Origin: Eubacteriales bacterium
GTDB taxonomy: Bacteria; Bacillota; Clostridia; Oscillospirales; Butyricicoccaceae
Length of the DNA: 35,986 nt
Direction of reading: 5' to 3'
Assembly (NCBI GenBank): GCA_030540435.1
Contig: JAUNWG010000003.1
Span: 1 to 35,986 of the forward strand
The position numbers and the translations under genes are program-made. The first letter of the stretch is position 1. Each line of letters starts with the position of its first letter. Shown piece after piece: positions 14,412 to 22,381 of this stretch. The notes below the pieces were generated by a model that was given only the letters and a program-made list of their open reading frames with translations, searched no databases and had not been told where the DNA came from.

Positions 14412-14582
14412 ATGAATTTTTACCCTGCAAATCCTTCATCCTCCATTTTTCCCAGCTTTTTCCCACCCTATACGCAACACAAAAAAGCGGAGCCGCCCCC
14501 CCGGACAGCTCCGCCTGTTTTGTTAAAAAACGTATTGTTACTCCGCCTGCTCCAGCGCACATGCGATCTGGTCAGGACATGA
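14412..14582 (+). CDS. Doubtful 56-residue small ORF
   Basis: A plus-strand ATG lies five bases after AAGGAG and opens a proline- and aromatic-rich frame starting MNFYPANPSSSIFPSFFPPY. The frame then runs through the convergent terminator hairpin and into the antisense of the TSCPD gene. The good ribosome binding site and the possible operators upstream argue for it. The passage through a terminator and the lack of a clear promoter argue against it. I recognise no family. Confidence 0.15.
   Translation: MNFYPANPSSSIFPSFFPPYTQHKKAEPPPRTAPPVLLKNVLLLRLLQRTCDLVRT
14481..14514 (-). terminator. Terminator ending the yicC-to-TSCPD gene run
   Basis: On the minus strand GCGGAGC pairs with GCTCCGC over a G-rich loop of 14 bases and is followed by TTTTTTG. 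It lies just beyond the TSCPD stop and marks the end of the long housekeeping run. Confidence 0.88.
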
Positions 14583-14777
14583 TGTGCCACGTCCGCCGCA
14601 GTCAACGCCCTTAAACGCTTTGATCACCTGCTCCACCGGCATACCCTGGATCAGACGGCAGATACCGGACAGATTACCTGCGCAGCCGCCGACTACCTCA
14701 ATATGCTCTACAATGCCGTCCTTGACACTGTAACGAATTTCTCTGGAACAGGTTCCTCTTGTCTTATAAACGTTCAT
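14538..14777 (-). CDS. TSCPD domain protein (TIGR03905 type)
   Basis: This 79-residue protein carries the motif its family is named for, GRGTSCPDQIACAL, near the C-terminus, plus conserved Cys 10 and GGCAGNLSGICRLIQG in the middle. TSCPD domains occur as stand-alone small proteins and at the C-terminus of some B12-dependent ribonucleotide reductases. The stand-alone form has no established function to my knowledge. Several conserved cysteines suggest metal binding or redox chemistry. AGGAGG precedes the ATG. It is the last gene of the run, 62 bases after thiN, directly before a terminator. Confidence 0.88.
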   Translation of the reverse strand: MNVYKTRGTCSREIRYSVKDGIVEHIEVVGGCAGNLSGICRLIQGMPVEQVIKAFKGVDCGGRGTSCPDQIACALEQAE

Positions 14778-14839
14778 TTCAAAATCCTCCTGTGTTAGGC
14801 GTTACCTGAAAACCAATGTTTCGACTTTGCAGATACGCC

Positions 14840-15466
14840 CTATCTGTCTTTGCTTTCAATTACCAGCGAACGCCCCGACCTTACATCGATCGTATATTCC
14901 GGCGCTGCCGGTTCATTGGATATTGTAATCACCTTCGCACGTGATACCGTGATATCGGTCACCTCATATTTCAGCCCACGCAGCGTTACGCCAGTCAGCT
15001 CCGCGTCCAACGGGATAATGCCGACATACTGATACGCAGCATCCGCAGTATAGCGCTGCGCCCCGCCGCCGGGGTGGAACGTTACCCGGTTGCGGCTGTC
15101 ATAAAACACGCCATCCACACCCATCCCGTGCAGATATTCCAACAGGGAAAGGTTAGAAAGGAAATGGTCGATACGCCCGCCGGATGCACACGCATATAAG
15201 ATTTGATGCGCGCCGCGCCGGACTGCTTCTTTTGTACAGCACATCAAATCGCTGTCGTCCTTTTCCGGCTGGAGTGCAATGACCTCTACGCCTTCCGGGC
15301 GGCTGCCGGAATCAAAATCCCCAATAACCAGATCAGGCCGGATGCCACAAGCCGCTGTGTGCCGCGTACCGCCGTCCGCACAGATAATATAATCTGCCTG
15401 CCGCGCCAGCTGCTTCACATATGCATAATTCTCCTCCGGAGCAGAGGCCACGATCAATGCTGTCAT
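14840..15466 (-). CDS. thiN: Thiamine pyrophosphokinase
   Basis: This enzyme transfers pyrophosphate from ATP to thiamine to make thiamine pyrophosphate. The protein shows the catalytic-domain motifs IICADGGTRH, DLVIGDFDSG, KDDSDLMCCTKEAV and ASGGRIDHFLSNL, then a C-terminal beta-rich thiamine-binding domain with GVTLRGLKYEV. I start at ATG (208 residues), which overlaps the rsgA stop as ATGA and follows AAGGAG. An in-frame GTG four codons earlier sits on that ribosome binding site. In many Firmicutes rpe lies between rsgA and thiN. Here the two genes touch directly, so rpe is absent at this locus. Confidence 0.94.
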   Translation of the reverse strand: MTALIVASAPEENYAYVKQLARQADYIICADGGTRHTAACGIRPDLVIGDFDSGSRPEGVEVIALQPEKDDSDLMCCTKEAVRRGAHQILYACASGGRIDHFLSNLSLLEYLHGMGVDGVFYDSRNRVTFHPGGGAQRYTADAAYQYVGIIPLDAELTGVTLRGLKYEVTDITVSRAKVITISNEPAAPEYTIDVRSGRSLVIESKDR

Positions 15467-16347
15467 TTCAGTTCCCACTCCTTGATATGCCGTACGCTTT
15501 CATACAGCTGACAGTAGCTTTCATGCCGTTCCTTTTCAATTTCTCCTGCGGCAACGGCTGCAAGCACTGCGCAGCCTTTTTCCTTGACATGCGCACAGCC
15601 GGTGAACCGGCATTTGTTCAAATACGGCTCAAATTCTCGGAAGGCATACTGCAAGTCCTCCTTGAGCACCAGATCCATCTGCTCCGTATGGAATGCAGAA
15701 AAGCCCGGCGTATCCGCAATAAAACCGCCGCCCGCAAGCTCTACCAGCTCAACATGGCGGGTCGTATGCCTGCCGCGTTCGGTCTTGCGGCTGATCTCTC
15801 CGGTTTTCATCTGAAACTGTGGGTCGATACAGTTGAGCAAGCTGGATTTTCCGACGCCGGAATTTCCGGCAAAAGCAGAAATCTTTCCTGTCAAAGCGCT
15901 GCGCAGGTCATCGATCCCCTCTCCCGTTTCCGCACTGACACGAAAAACGGAAAAACCGGCGTGCGTATAAATTTCATGCAGCCGGTCTCCGCGATTTAAA
16001 TCACATTTATTGATTACGATCAGGGTGTCGATCCCCTTATGTTCCGCAATCGCCGCCACCTTGTCGATGAGCAGCGTCTCGGTTACCGGAGGCGCCGCAC
16101 TGCATACGACGGCAATCTGGTCAACATTTGCAACAGGCGGGCGCATCAGTTCACTGCGCCGCGGTGCAATGGACATCATATAACCGCTGCCGTCATCCTG
16201 TACCTCTATCGTTACACGATCACCGATCATTGGCTTTTCCGATGCCTTGCGAAACTTCCCTCGTGCCTTGCATTCTATCACTCCGGCATCGGTACGAACA
16301 TAATAAAAGCCGCCGATCCCCTTGAGTATCATACCATCCATCGTCAT
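15463..16347 (-). CDS. rsgA: Ribosome small subunit-dependent GTPase A
   Basis: RsgA is a circularly permuted GTPase that checks late 30S maturation. The 294-residue protein has an N-terminal OB-fold, then G4 NKCD (113-116) ahead of G1 GNSGVGKSS (161-169) and G3 DTPG (212-215), the permuted order that defines the family. A C-terminal zinc site is formed by Cys 246, Cys 251, His 253 and Cys 259. The first ATG is six bases after the prkC stop. The second in-frame ATG (two codons on, giving MDGMILKGIGGFYYV) matches typical family N-termini equally well, and neither has a strong ribosome binding site. Coupling to prkC translation is likely. Confidence 0.95.
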   Translation of the reverse strand: MTMDGMILKGIGGFYYVRTDAGVIECKARGKFRKASEKPMIGDRVTIEVQDDGSGYMMSIAPRRSELMRPPVANVDQIAVVCSAAPPVTETLLIDKVAAIAEHKGIDTLIVINKCDLNRGDRLHEIYTHAGFSVFRVSAETGEGIDDLRSALTGKISAFAGNSGVGKSSLLNCIDPQFQMKTGEISRKTERGRHTTRHVELVELAGGGFIADTPGFSAFHTEQMDLVLKEDLQYAFREFEPYLNKCRFTGCAHVKEKGCAVLAAVAAGEIEKERHESYCQLYESVRHIKEWELK

Positions 16348-16353
16348 TGCGCA

Positions 16354-18441
16354 TCAACCAAAATCATAGTCCTGATCGTACACGGTCGCGCCGTCTATAG
16401 TAACGACAACACGCTTTTCACCGCTGTAAGATACGCGGCACTCCGCTGTTCCATTGCTGGTACGTACTGTGTGATTATATAACTGCGATCCACCAACGGA
16501 GACCGTGACATTACAAGTGTCACGGTCCGTTGGAAGCTGTACAACAATTTTAGAATTGGAGTTGGTGAACGAAACTGTACCCGAACCAACCGGATTATCC
16601 GGCTCATCCGGTGTCTGCTCCGCTGCCTTGGCAATGGTAATGCCTACCTTGGTACCCTTTGCAACCTCAGTTCCTTCCGGTACTGTCTGGCTGATGACAG
16701 TGCCTGCCGGCGCATCGCTTTCCTCCTGCGATACATTACCCAGTTCCAATCCATACGATTCAAGCATCTTCTTCGCTGCGCTCTGTGTCATACCGGTCAG
16801 ATCCGGTACCTTCTGGTTGGTATTCGCCGGGCCGGAGGAAACGATAACCGTTACCGTCGAGCCTACTGGAACCTCTGTACCAGCCTCCGGATCACTGCCA
16901 ATGACAGTACCCTCTGCAACGCTATCCGAGCTTTGCGTCGTCTTGGTTGCAGGCAAGCCGCGCGCGCGCAACGCACTCTGTGCATCCTCATAGGTCTTGC
17001 CATAGACAGACGGTACTGTAACCGTATTGGCTGCATCTGTGTCCTCATCATCAACAGACACTACCGTCAGCGTTACGGTCGAACCCTTTTCAACCTGTGT
17101 CTCTGCCTGCGGGTCCTGATCGATGATCTCGCCCTCCTCGTAGTCACCGCTGCTGTCCTTACGGGTGCTGACGCGGATGGTAAAATCACTATATTGGTTA
17201 TTGCCCTTGACATCCTCCTCGTAATTCAGCGAGATGAAATTCGGTACGGAAACCATTTCCTTCTCTCCGCCAAACAGGCCGGACGCCATGTAAGCAACCG
17301 CTGCCAGAAGCGCAACAATGATCACGCCGACGACGATCTTTCCGCTGCCGCCCTTTTTCTTCGTTCTGGTGCGCTTTACGCTGACCGGCTCTTCGACTTC
17401 ATCCGCATCGTCTTCGTCCTCTTCGACCGGTTGATAAACGCGCTTTTTCTGCTGCGGCGGTGCAGTATTCTCCGTCGGATGCGGGACATACTGCGTCTGC
17501 TGTCCATCGTCGACGGAACGCAGCAGCTGGGTAGCCTCGTCATCATATTGAATTGCCCTTGTTGCATCGAGATCACTGTTGTGACCGGAATAATTGAGCT
17601 CCAGATTTGGATTGGAACGCAAGCGCTCCATATCACGGTACATATCCAATGCAGAGCTATACCGCTGGCTGACGTTGGCACACATCGCATGCATAACGAT
17701 CTCATCCATCGCCTTCGGAATTTCCGGCACAAGGGAGCTGGGTACCGGCGGTACAGTATTCATGTGCTGCATGACAACTGCAACCGCAGTTTCTCCGCGG
17801 AACGGCAGCGTACCAGTCAGCATCTCATACATGACAATGCCCAGTGAGTACAGATCCGTGCGGAAGTCCGCCGTGATGCCCTTCGCCTGCTCCGGGGAAA
17901 TATAGTGCACCGAACCGATAGCCTCGCTCGTGACCTTACGTGTTTCCTGATTGTTGGCAAAGCTTGCAATGCCAAAATCCATCACCTTTGCCGTGCCGTC
18001 ACGCAGCAACATAATATTCTGCGGCTTGATATCCTGATGGATGATGCCGCGGCTGTGCGCATGGTCGAGGGCGCGCGCTACCTGCTGGGCAAAATACAAT
18101 GTCTCCTGCCATGTCAGGTGATGCTTCTTGCGCAGATAATCCTTGAGGGTAACGCCTTCGCAAAGCTCCATGACGATATAATTCGCGCCATTTTCATCCC
18201 GACATACGTCGTAGATCGACACGATATTATTCTGCGACAGCTTTGCTACCGCCTGCGCCTCATTGTAAAAGCGCTTGCGGAATTCCTCATCCTGCGCAAA
18301 TTCTTCCTTCAGAACCTTTATGGCAACATAACGATTCAGAACATTGCAGTATGCCTTATATACAACAGCCATGCCGCCCGTTCCGATTATCTCACGGACC
18401 TCATACCGTCCGCCGAGTGTATGTCCAATATAACTTTCCAT
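16354..18441 (-). CDS. prkC: PASTA-domain Ser/Thr protein kinase PrkC/Stk1
   Basis: PrkC is a membrane kinase that senses muropeptides and controls growth, wall metabolism and dormancy. The 695-residue protein has a cytoplasmic kinase domain (about 12-275) with glycine loop IGTGGMAVVY, Lys 42, DFG (155-157) and SPEQAKG. An acidic-then-basic juxtamembrane segment and one membrane helix (about 369-390) follow. Outside are three PASTA domains (from about 395) and a C-terminal Ig-like domain after a PDEPDNP linker. The catalytic loop reads HQDIKPQN rather than HRDIKPQN, so the usual HRD arginine is glutamine. A GGAG site precedes the ATG, 11 bases after prpC. A very stable DNA inverted repeat lies in the Ig-like domain coding region. 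Confidence 0.95.
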   Translation of the reverse strand: MESYIGHTLGGRYEVREIIGTGGMAVVYKAYCNVLNRYVAIKVLKEEFAQDEEFRKRFYNEAQAVAKLSQNNIVSIYDVCRDENGANYIVMELCEGVTLKDYLRKKHHLTWQETLYFAQQVARALDHAHSRGIIHQDIKPQNIMLLRDGTAKVMDFGIASFANNQETRKVTSEAIGSVHYISPEQAKGITADFRTDLYSLGIVMYEMLTGTLPFRGETAVAVVMQHMNTVPPVPSSLVPEIPKAMDEIVMHAMCANVSQRYSSALDMYRDMERLRSNPNLELNYSGHNSDLDATRAIQYDDEATQLLRSVDDGQQTQYVPHPTENTAPPQQKKRVYQPVEEDEDDADEVEEPVSVKRTRTKKKGGSGKIVVGVIIVALLAAVAYMASGLFGGEKEMVSVPNFISLNYEEDVKGNNQYSDFTIRVSTRKDSSGDYEEGEIIDQDPQAETQVEKGSTVTLTVVSVDDEDTDAANTVTVPSVYGKTYEDAQSALRARGLPATKTTQSSDSVAEGTVIGSDPEAGTEVPVGSTVTVIVSSGPANTNQKVPDLTGMTQSAAKKMLESYGLELGNVSQEESDAPAGTVISQTVPEGTEVAKGTKVGITIAKAAEQTPDEPDNPVGSGTVSFTNSNSKIVVQLPTDRDTCNVTVSVGGSQLYNHTVRTSNGTAECRVSYSGEKRVVVTIDGATVYDQDYDFG
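16493..16533 (-). other. 16-bp inverted repeat inside the prkC coding region
   Basis: CCAACG, a 2-base bulge and GACCGTGACA form the left arm. After a 7-base loop, TGTCACGGTC and CGTTGG complete it: all 16 pairs are perfect Watson-Crick. It encodes the segment around PTDRDTCNVTVSVG in the C-terminal Ig-like domain. No U tract follows on either strand, so it is not a terminator. A coding-level coincidence, an mRNA stability element or a ribosome pause site are all possible. Confidence 0.7.
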
Positions 18442-18452
18442 TCTTACGTCTC

Positions 18453-19184
18453 CTACTTGGTATACAAAACAACCGTAATATTGTCACTTCCGCCAGCGCT
18501 GCACGCCAGAGAAATCAGCTTTTCGCAGGCTTCTTCCTGCGTTGCTGCCTGCGCAACCGCCGCAGCAATTTCCGCGTCTGTCACCAGACCACACAATCCA
18601 TCCGAGCACAGCAGCAGTGTCTGGCCGTCATGAATCGTGATCTGATACAGGTCCGCCTGCACCTCTGCGTCCACGCCGATGGCGCGTGTAATCAGGTTGC
18701 GTCCCGGATAAACCTTTGCATCCTCCTCGCTCAGCCTGCCGGTACGGACCATTTCCGCAACAAGCGAATGGTCAGAGGTCATCTGTGCGATGGAGGCGCC
18801 ATCAACCAGATACGCACGTGAATCGCCGACATTTGCAAGGATAACCTTGTCTCCCGCACAGATGCCGCCTACCAGTGTAGTACCCATGCCGTTATACGCC
18901 GCAGACGACTGTGACAGTTCATAAACCTCCTGGTTTGCCGCTGCAACCGCCCGTTCCACGATGCCGGAAAGGGTATCGGCATCTGCCTCGTCCGGCTTTG
19001 CCGCCTGCACCTCCTTCAAAAAGCGTTCCGCTGCGCGTTCGCTCGCTATGTTTCCTGCGCGCGCACCTCCCATGCCATCGCAAAGAACAACAAAGCCCAA
19101 TCCATTTTCGTTCAGCTCCGTGCGGAAGGTGTCCTGGTTATTGGCGCGAACCAGACCTTTATCGGTTTTGCCATATGCGTTCAT
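18453..19184 (-). CDS. prpC: PP2C-type Ser/Thr phosphatase PrpC/Stp
   Basis: PrpC removes phosphate from PrkC and its substrates. The 243-residue protein has the PP2C metal-site motifs: VRANNQDTF near the N-terminus, VVLCDGMGGARAG, ANVGDSRAYLV, LLLCSDGLCGLV and GGSDNITVVLY at the C-terminus. Length is typical. I start at MNAYGKTDKGLVRANNQD. A longer frame extends back into rlmN but adds residues with no family resemblance. It begins four bases after the rlmN stop and ends 11 bases before prkC, the standard phosphatase-kinase pair. Confidence 0.96.
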   Translation of the reverse strand: MNAYGKTDKGLVRANNQDTFRTELNENGLGFVVLCDGMGGARAGNIASERAAERFLKEVQAAKPDEADADTLSGIVERAVAAANQEVYELSQSSAAYNGMGTTLVGGICAGDKVILANVGDSRAYLVDGASIAQMTSDHSLVAEMVRTGRLSEEDAKVYPGRNLITRAIGVDAEVQADLYQITIHDGQTLLLCSDGLCGLVTDAEIAAAVAQAATQEEACEKLISLACSAGGSDNITVVLYTK

Positions 19185-19188
19185 TCTA

Positions 19189-20235
19189 TCACTCTTTCCC
19201 GAACGTTTCACCGATATGCCTGCGGCGCAGTTGGCCGCAGGATGCGTCAATATCCGGCCCAAGGGTCCGCCGGACAGTCGCCGTGACTCCGTTCTTTTCC
19301 AAAATATTTTGAAAAGCTGCAACATGCTCCTTCGTCGAAGTATGCAGCCCGCTCTCCGTAACGTGGTTTAAGGGAATTAAATTGACATGCGCCGGGCGGC
19401 CATGCAGCAGCGCCGCGAGTTTTTTCGCCTGCCACGGCCGGTCGCTCACGCCGTCGATCATAGTATATTCATACGAGATACGGCGGCCTGTCATGTCAAA
19501 ATACCTGCGGCACGATTCCATCAGACGCTCGACAGGATAGCTGTTATTCACCGGCATCGTTGCACTCCTGCTTTCATTATCCGGCGAATGGAGGGAAATC
19601 GACAGCGTAATTTGCAGCTTTTCCTCCGCTAAGCGGTCAATTTGATCTGCCAACCCTGAAGTGGAAAGTGAAATATGCCGCTGCCCGATGTGTAGCCCCT
19701 CCTCCGCGCCAACCAGTCGGATGAAGCGCAGCACATTATCATAATTATCCAGCGGCTCGCCTGTCCCCATCAGGACAATATTGGATATCCGCTCACCGGT
19801 ATCCTTCTGCATGAACAGGATCTGGTCGAGGATCTCACCCGCAGACAGACTGCGCACCAGCCCGCCAATGCCGGAAGCGCAGAACTTGCACCCCATCCGG
19901 CAGCCGACCTGTGAGGATACACAGGCTGTATTGCCATGATGATAGCGCATGAACACGCTCTCAATGCAGTTGCCGTCATGCAGCTCCCATAAGTATTTGA
20001 TCGTACCGTCCACCTGCGAAACCTGCTTGCGCAAAATTTTCGGCGCAGTCAGCAGATATTCTTCCGCCAGCTTCGCACGCAATGCCTTTGACACATTTGT
20101 CATTTCGTCAAATGAGCTGACACCCTGATGCAGCCATTGAAAAATCTGCGCCGCACGAAAGGGCTTCTCCCCCATATCGCGCAGCTCTGTCTTTAGCTCC
20201 GGCAGCGTCCTGCATTTAATTTCAGGCTTTGTCAT
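19189..20235 (-). CDS. rlmN: 23S rRNA A2503 / tRNA A37 C2-methyltransferase RlmN
   Basis: RlmN is a radical-SAM enzyme that methylates C2 of A2503 in 23S rRNA and A37 in some tRNAs. The 348-residue protein carries the cluster motif GCRMGCKFCASG (Cys 112, 116, 119), the GTGEPLDNYDNV SAM-binding region, and the C-terminal catalytic cysteine in DASCGQLR (about residue 333). A Cfr resistance enzyme is not indicated: the gene sits in the conserved rsmB-rlmN-prpC order. Its ATG overlaps the rsmB stop (ATGA). Confidence 0.96.
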   Translation of the reverse strand: MTKPEIKCRTLPELKTELRDMGEKPFRAAQIFQWLHQGVSSFDEMTNVSKALRAKLAEEYLLTAPKILRKQVSQVDGTIKYLWELHDGNCIESVFMRYHHGNTACVSSQVGCRMGCKFCASGIGGLVRSLSAGEILDQILFMQKDTGERISNIVLMGTGEPLDNYDNVLRFIRLVGAEEGLHIGQRHISLSTSGLADQIDRLAEEKLQITLSISLHSPDNESRSATMPVNNSYPVERLMESCRRYFDMTGRRISYEYTMIDGVSDRPWQAKKLAALLHGRPAHVNLIPLNHVTESGLHTSTKEHVAAFQNILEKNGVTATVRRTLGPDIDASCGQLRRRHIGETFGKE

Positions 20236-21614
20236 AAATGCTTCTCCAATGCGTCTGTGATTGTACTGCCGCTTTTATAGTAAGCCATTTTGCGGAATTT
20301 TGCAACAAAAAATCCATCTGTATCATGAATCTGCGGCAGCAGTGTAACACAGCCCTCCACAGGCTGTTCGCATACCGGAAGCGAAAATGCCTCTTTTTCA
20401 AACTCCGGATGCGCCTGTACAAACCAATTCACAGTATCTTCGTTCTCCTCCTGCAACAGCGTACAGGTGGAATATACCAGCGTGCCGCCCGGCTGTACAT
20501 AGCGGCAGGCATTTTCCAAAATCGCGCTCTGAATCGCTGGCAGGCTGCGGAGCGCTTTTTCATCCTTATAGCGGATCTCCGGCTTTTTCCGTATGATACC
20601 CATGCCGGAGCATGGCACATCGCACAGGACATAAGCGAATTGCTCTTCCCATTCCGGGCGAAAAACCGATGCATCCTGTAATTCCGTTTGAATACCTGTC
20701 AAGCCCAAGCGGTCCGCGCCTTCGCGGATTTTTTGCAGCTTATGGTCAAAAATGTCGCAGGAAACGACCGTTCCTGTGTTTTTCATGTATGCGGCAATGA
20801 AAAAGCTCTTGCCGCCCGGTGCAGCGCAGCAGTCCAGCACTTTACTCCCAGGCTGCGGGTCGAGTGCATAAACGCTCATCTGGCTCGCGCCGTCCTGCAC
20901 CGTAACGCGGCCTTCGGCAAAGGCAGGCAGCTTTTCGATGCTTCCCGTTCCCGACGCCACAAGGCAATTGGGGATTGTGCTGTGCTTCTGCACCTGCACG
21001 CCCTGCTGCGCCAGCTCTGCCAGCACTTGCTCGGTATCCGCCCGCAGGGTATTGACACGCAGAATGGTCGGCGCAGGCTGGTTGTCCGCCTCCAGCAGCA
21101 GCCGTGTCTGTTTCAGCCCGAATTGTTTGAGATATCGCTCCACCAGCCACTGGGGATGGCTGTAGCGCAAGGCATAATATTCCGCCTTGGTTGCGCAGTT
21201 CGGCTGCGGCAGATGGTCGGCGCTGCGTACGACCGCGCGCAGCACACCGTTGACATAGCCGATTGTTTGCTTGTTGCCATGACATAGATCGCGCACAAGC
21301 CGGACGCTCTCATTTACCGCTGCCGCGTCCGGGATACGGTCCAGCCAGACAATCTGGTATACACCCAGCCGCAGGATATCCAGCACCCGTGGCTCGACCT
21401 TTTTCAGCCGTATTTTTGAAAAATGCGCAAGGTAAAAATCACACATGGACTGGTTTTGCAGCACACCATTGACCAGTGTTGTCGCCAGCCCGGCGTCGCG
21501 CGGTGGCAGACCTGCTGCGTATTTTTTCAGAGCCGGTGCGCTCCATGCCTCATTTTCACGAATTGCAAACAGTGCACGTGCCGCCGCTTCCCTTGCCGTT
21601 GATCTCTCAGCCAC
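20232..21614 (-). CDS. rsmB: 16S rRNA (cytosine-967-C5)-methyltransferase RsmB
   Basis: RsmB methylates C967 of 16S rRNA using SAM. The protein has an N-terminal NusB-like helical domain (AREAAARALFAI onward), then the SAM-binding motif VLDCCAAPGGKS. The two catalytic cysteine motifs are LCDVPCSGMG and VYSTCTLLQEE. I favour a GTG start (460 residues) that overlaps the upstream metallopeptidase stop and lies 11 bases after GGAAGGGG. A GTG four codons earlier directly abuts that site and is less likely. The C-terminus ends in an ATGA overlap with rlmN. Confidence 0.94.
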   Translation of the reverse strand: MAERSTAREAAARALFAIRENEAWSAPALKKYAAGLPPRDAGLATTLVNGVLQNQSMCDFYLAHFSKIRLKKVEPRVLDILRLGVYQIVWLDRIPDAAAVNESVRLVRDLCHGNKQTIGYVNGVLRAVVRSADHLPQPNCATKAEYYALRYSHPQWLVERYLKQFGLKQTRLLLEADNQPAPTILRVNTLRADTEQVLAELAQQGVQVQKHSTIPNCLVASGTGSIEKLPAFAEGRVTVQDGASQMSVYALDPQPGSKVLDCCAAPGGKSFFIAAYMKNTGTVVSCDIFDHKLQKIREGADRLGLTGIQTELQDASVFRPEWEEQFAYVLCDVPCSGMGIIRKKPEIRYKDEKALRSLPAIQSAILENACRYVQPGGTLVYSTCTLLQEENEDTVNWFVQAHPEFEKEAFSLPVCEQPVEGCVTLLPQIHDTDGFFVAKFRKMAYYKSGSTITDALEKHL

Positions 21615-22356
21615 GGCGGCGTCCACCCCTTCCGTTGTTTGACGAAAGCAGGATCAAAATTAACCGGAGCAGCTGCACCAGCGAGGTCGCGAGCGCCGCT
21701 ACATAGGTCATTGCCGCCGCTGTCAGCGTTTTGCGCGCCATTGGCAGCTCTTCTTCTGTGAGAAGTCCTTGCATCTCCAGCGCCTGCAGCGCACGGCGGG
21801 ATGCGTTGATCTCCACCGGCAGTGTAACGACTTGAAACAGTGTTGCCAGTGCATACAGCAGCACGCCGATCCCCACCAACGAGGAAGCGCCCAGTGCCAG
21901 ACCAATGACCAGCATCGGCCACGACAGCCGTGAACCAAAGCTGCATACCGGAATGATCGCATTGCGCAGACGGATGGGCGCATAGCCCTTTGCATACTGC
22001 ACAGCATGTCCCGCCTCATGTGCCGCGACACCCACTGCCGCCACTGAGCTGACGCCATATACTTGACTTGACAGGCTGATTACATTTGTCCGTGGATTAT
22101 AGTTATCCGTTAGATTGCCGCTGATCTGCGCAAATTGCACGTCTGTTACACCATTTGCCTGTAGGACAGCGCGTGCTGCCTGCATGCCGGTCAGACCGCG
22201 GCGCGTCATGACCTGGGAATACTTCTTAAAATTAGACGACACAGATACCTGTGCCCATGAAGCAAAGACAAAACAGACCACCATGAGGATCAACCAGATC
22301 ATATACCACCCGCCGGTATTCCCCATGTATCCGCCATAGCCATAGCCGTAATACAC
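21607..22356 (-). CDS. Membrane zinc metallopeptidase, YugP type
   Basis: This 249-residue protein matches the neutral zinc metallopeptidase family of YugP. It has a tyrosine/glycine-rich start, a first membrane helix (about 20-38) and the zinc motif HEAGH at 113-117 in VGVAAHEAGHAVQYA. Three further hydrophobic segments follow, with a short arginine/glycine-rich tail. I start at GTG giving MYYGYGYGGYMGN, six bases after AAGGAGG. Longer frames run back into fmt and are not credible. It is a frequent neighbour of fmt and rsmB in Clostridia. Substrates are unknown. It overlaps the rsmB start. Confidence 0.9.
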   Translation of the reverse strand: MYYGYGYGGYMGNTGGWYMIWLILMVVCFVFASWAQVSVSSNFKKYSQVMTRRGLTGMQAARAVLQANGVTDVQFAQISGNLTDNYNPRTNVISLSSQVYGVSSVAAVGVAAHEAGHAVQYAKGYAPIRLRNAIIPVCSFGSRLSWPMLVIGLALGASSLVGIGVLLYALATLFQVVTLPVEINASRRALQALEMQGLLTEEELPMARKTLTAAAMTYVAALATSLVQLLRLILILLSSNNGRGGRRRG

Positions 22357-22381
22357 GACAGACCTCCTTATATTTTTAAAA

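Noticed and set aside
19189..20235. Cfr-type antibiotic resistance methyltransferase.
   Set aside because: Sequence features and the conserved rsmB-rlmN-prpC order point to housekeeping RlmN.
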